Shown here: positions 5,469 to 7,021 of the stretch, piece after piece
Layout: each line of letters opens with the position of its first letter
Numbering within the stretch: position 1 is the first letter of the stretch
Source: Pseudomonadota bacterium
GTDB taxonomy: Bacteria; Pseudomonadota; Gammaproteobacteria; Legionellales; Legionellaceae
Assembly: GCA_021807845.1 (NCBI GenBank)
Contig: JAKBCM010000073.1
Location: forward strand, 1 to 7,021
Length of the DNA stretch: 7,021 nucleotides
Reading direction: 5' to 3'
Position numbers and translations under genes: made by a program
The notes under the pieces: model-generated
Database searches by the model: none
Told to the model about the DNA's origin: nothing
What the model saw: only the letters and a program-made list of their open reading frames with translations

Positions 5469-6347
5469 ATGCTAACGATGATCGATTATGTAGAATCTAA
5501 AGATGGAACTTTAAAATACGCATTTAGTAATCCTGCTGGAGCAGAGTTTGAGGCTGTTTTTTTTAAATTACCGTTTCAAACAACACCACGATATAGTTAC
5601 ACCATCTGTGTCTCGACTCAAGCAGGATGTGCATTACAATGTCGTTTTTGCGCAACGGGGCTCAATGGCTTTACAGCAAATCTGAGCGCTGATGAAATAA
5701 CCGAACAAATACAACTCATTCGCACAGATTTAATCAAACAAAATAAAATCAATGACCAAGATCATTTTCATATTGCCCTCATGGGCATGGGTGAGCCCAT
5801 GCTCAATTACGAAAATGTCATGATATTTTATGAGAAGGTACAGAATACCTACCCCACTTTGAATAAGATGAGCGTTTCTACGGTAGGAATCATTCCCAAC
5901 ATTCTCAAATTGGCCAATGATCCAAACCATGACCTTGATCTATTTGTCTCCGTTCATTCACCTTATGATACTGAACGACTGAAAATCATGCCCATCTCCA
6001 AAAAATACCCATTGAGCCAACTGATGGATGCATGCAAGATATTTGCGCAAAAACGACAGACCTTCGTGAATCTCAGCTACTTATTGATCAGAGATTTTAA
6101 TGATTCAGAACAGCATGCTATAGATTTTATGAAGCTCATTACACCACCTCATCTTTTTAGGGTGCAACTTCTTCTCTATAACCCTATCCCGGAACTTGTT
6201 TATCAAAGACCTTTACAAAAAAAAGTAGATCAATTTAGAGATATTCTTTTAAAAAACAACATTGAAGTCATGGTCGTTAAAAGTAAGGGGAGAGACACAG
6301 ACTCAGGTTGTGGACAATTGGTAAGGAAAAAGAATGGGACTGCTTAG
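5469..6347 (+). CDS. Short RlmN/Cfr-family radical SAM enzyme lacking the N-terminal domain
   Basis: This 292-residue protein is clearly of the RlmN/Cfr family, radical SAM enzymes that methylate C2 or C8 of adenosine (A2503 of 23S rRNA, and A37 of some tRNAs for RlmN). The iron-sulfur motif is C54-x3-C58-x2-C61 (GCALQCRFC), GMGEP is at 106-110 and SVHSP at 161-165. C47 (equivalent to E. coli C118) and C281 in DSGCGQL (equivalent to C355) are both present. Only 46 residues precede C47, against 117 in E. coli RlmN, so the N-terminal helical RNA-contacting domain is absent, and the C-terminal tail after C281 is about 18 residues shorter. The start is supported by AGGA 7 nt upstream; ATG at 5478 is an alternative. 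It is probably a paralogue and not the housekeeping rlmN; its substrate is unknown. It overlaps the next gene by 14 nt. Confidence 0.85.
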   Translation: MLTMIDYVESKDGTLKYAFSNPAGAEFEAVFFKLPFQTTPRYSYTICVSTQAGCALQCRFCATGLNGFTANLSADEITEQIQLIRTDLIKQNKINDQDHFHIALMGMGEPMLNYENVMIFYEKVQNTYPTLNKMSVSTVGIIPNILKLANDPNHDLDLFVSVHSPYDTERLKIMPISKKYPLSQLMDACKIFAQKRQTFVNLSYLLIRDFNDSEQHAIDFMKLITPPHLFRVQLLLYNPIPELVYQRPLQKKVDQFRDILLKNNIEVMVVKSKGRDTDSGCGQLVRKKNGTA

Positions 6348-6936
6348 ATATTGGCTGATAAAATTGTTGAAAAAAGTAGAAATGATTCGCAATAGACATC
6401 AACTATCTTGGTTTATAAGACCTCCCTTTCGACCTGATATTCAGTCTTGGATAGGATTAGAATATATCTATCTTCATCATGATAAAAAACAAAAGATAGA
6501 GAAAATTAAAAAATACTATGCTCAGGTCAAAGGACAGACTCAGTCCATACAAATTCATGATCATCGTACGCTATCCTATGATGACCATTTACCAAGAATA
6601 AGGACGCCCGAGCGCAAAATCGAAACGGCTTGTTTTCATAAACCCCATCTCTCTGCCGATGAATATGTGACTCATCGAATAGTTAACCCCTCTCATCAAA
6701 ACAAATTAACCATTCAAACACTTGTCAAACAGTATCCCTATCTTGCTCATATCCCCAAACCCTTTCAGTATTCAGAAATGGAAGCGGATAAGAGCTTACT
6801 CCCACCAGCACCTGTCGGATTACCAGAAGAATTTACACCCCATTCAAATTTTGTTTTTAATCAAAATCATCAGTTAACAGAAAATGTTCTGCATCTTCCT
6901 ATTAAACCGTCATTCCGCAGTAACTTTCTAAATTAA
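6334..6936 (+). CDS. Unrecognised basic, histidine-rich protein coupled to the RlmN-like gene
   Basis: I do not recognise this 200-residue product. It starts inside the 3' end of the radical SAM gene, with AAGGA 6 nt before the ATG, so it is translationally coupled. The N-terminus MGLLRYWLIKLLKKV is a short basic amphipathic or membrane-associating segment, too short for a normal transmembrane anchor. A Lys-rich helix follows (about 50-67, DKKQKIEKIKKYYAQV). The rest is rich in Pro, Tyr and His, with 14 His in 200 residues, including HH, HDH, CFHKPH and DDH groups that could bind metal. The C-terminal third (about 135-185) is proline-rich and looks poorly folded. There is one Cys, in TACFHKPH. 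Candidate roles are a partner or substrate of the radical SAM enzyme, or a host-directed protein; neither is shown. No terminator hairpin follows. Confidence 0.75.
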   Translation: MGLLRYWLIKLLKKVEMIRNRHQLSWFIRPPFRPDIQSWIGLEYIYLHHDKKQKIEKIKKYYAQVKGQTQSIQIHDHRTLSYDDHLPRIRTPERKIETACFHKPHLSADEYVTHRIVNPSHQNKLTIQTLVKQYPYLAHIPKPFQYSEMEADKSLLPPAPVGLPEEFTPHSNFVFNQNHQLTENVLHLPIKPSFRSNFLN

Positions 6937-6953
6937 TTTTTTGCACAAAACTA

Positions 6954-6982
6954 TTGACACGTGGATCTGATTTTGATCTATT
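6954..6982 (+). promoter_or_regulatory. Sigma70 promoter for the gene at the right edge
   Basis: A perfect TTGACA (6954-6959) is followed after 17 bp by TCTATT (6977-6982), four of six -10 matches. Initiation would be near 6989, about 15 nt before an ATG that has its own ribosome site. It starts 18 bp after the stop of the histidine-rich gene, which marks a new transcription unit. Confidence 0.6.
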
Positions 6983-7003
6983 ACTGCTTTTTACGAGGCA
7001 GAA

Positions 7004-7021
7004 ATGGATGCATCCCGTTTT
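7004..7021 (+). CDS. Start of a further gene, cut by the window edge
   Basis: ATG at 7004 opens MDASRF and runs off the window. GAGG (6995-6998) sits 5 nt upstream and a promoter lies just before it. With six codons visible, no product can be named. Confidence 0.45.

Noticed and set aside
7005..7021. GGATGCATCC followed by CGTTTTT as a terminator
   Set aside because: The stem could be only three base pairs with a 4-nt loop, and the site overlaps a well-placed start codon.
1..7021. CRISPR array, tRNA genes or a complete transposase gene
   Set aside because: Neither strand shows regularly spaced direct repeats, a tRNA-like cloverleaf or transposase motifs.

Overview
The window reads as chromosomal DNA of a low-to-moderate G+C gammaproteobacterium. 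The Legionella/Coxiella branch (Legionellales) is my best guess, inferred from protein flavour and layout and not proven here. The strongest placement clue is at the left. A TyrZ-type tyrosyl-tRNA synthetase gene lies divergent from a MepM-type M23 endopeptidase gene, and beyond the 3' end of tyrS a strong outward-facing sigma70 promoter with upstream A-tracts points off the window. From memory, Pseudomonas and relatives have the order M23 peptidase - tyrS - 16S rRNA, so the promoter at 24-51 is probably the start of an rRNA operon lying to the left.

Layout. Positions 1-211 hold the outward promoter, its A-tract region, a small hairpin/direct-repeat patch and a very long perfect stem-loop just after tyrS. 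tyrS is at 212-1408 (-). Positions 1409-1492 are a divergent promoter region. The MepM-like endopeptidase is at 1493-2818 (+). A 47-codon candidate small gene is at 2903-3046 (+). spmB and spmA (3091-4229, -) form a translationally coupled pair. An 82-bp divergent region with a perfect 8-1-8 dyad separates them from an exported DUF1460 cysteine-amidase-like protein (4312-5271, +). Positions 5272-5468 carry a GC hairpin abutting a sequence that closely resembles the outer end of IS50/Tn5. Next come a short RlmN/Cfr-family radical SAM protein (5469-6347, +) and an unrecognised histidine-rich 200-residue protein (6334-6936, +) that overlaps it. The right edge has a good promoter and ribosome binding site and the first six codons of a further gene.

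How the genes fit together. Three of the units (MepM-like hydrolase, SpmA/SpmB, DUF1460 protein) plausibly concern peptidoglycan or the envelope. The tyrS/rRNA edge and the RlmN paralogue concern translation. The most unusual unit is the right-hand pair: a radical SAM enzyme that keeps all five catalytic cysteines of RlmN but lacks its N-terminal RNA-contacting domain, coupled to an unknown protein and preceded by a relic of a mobile element.
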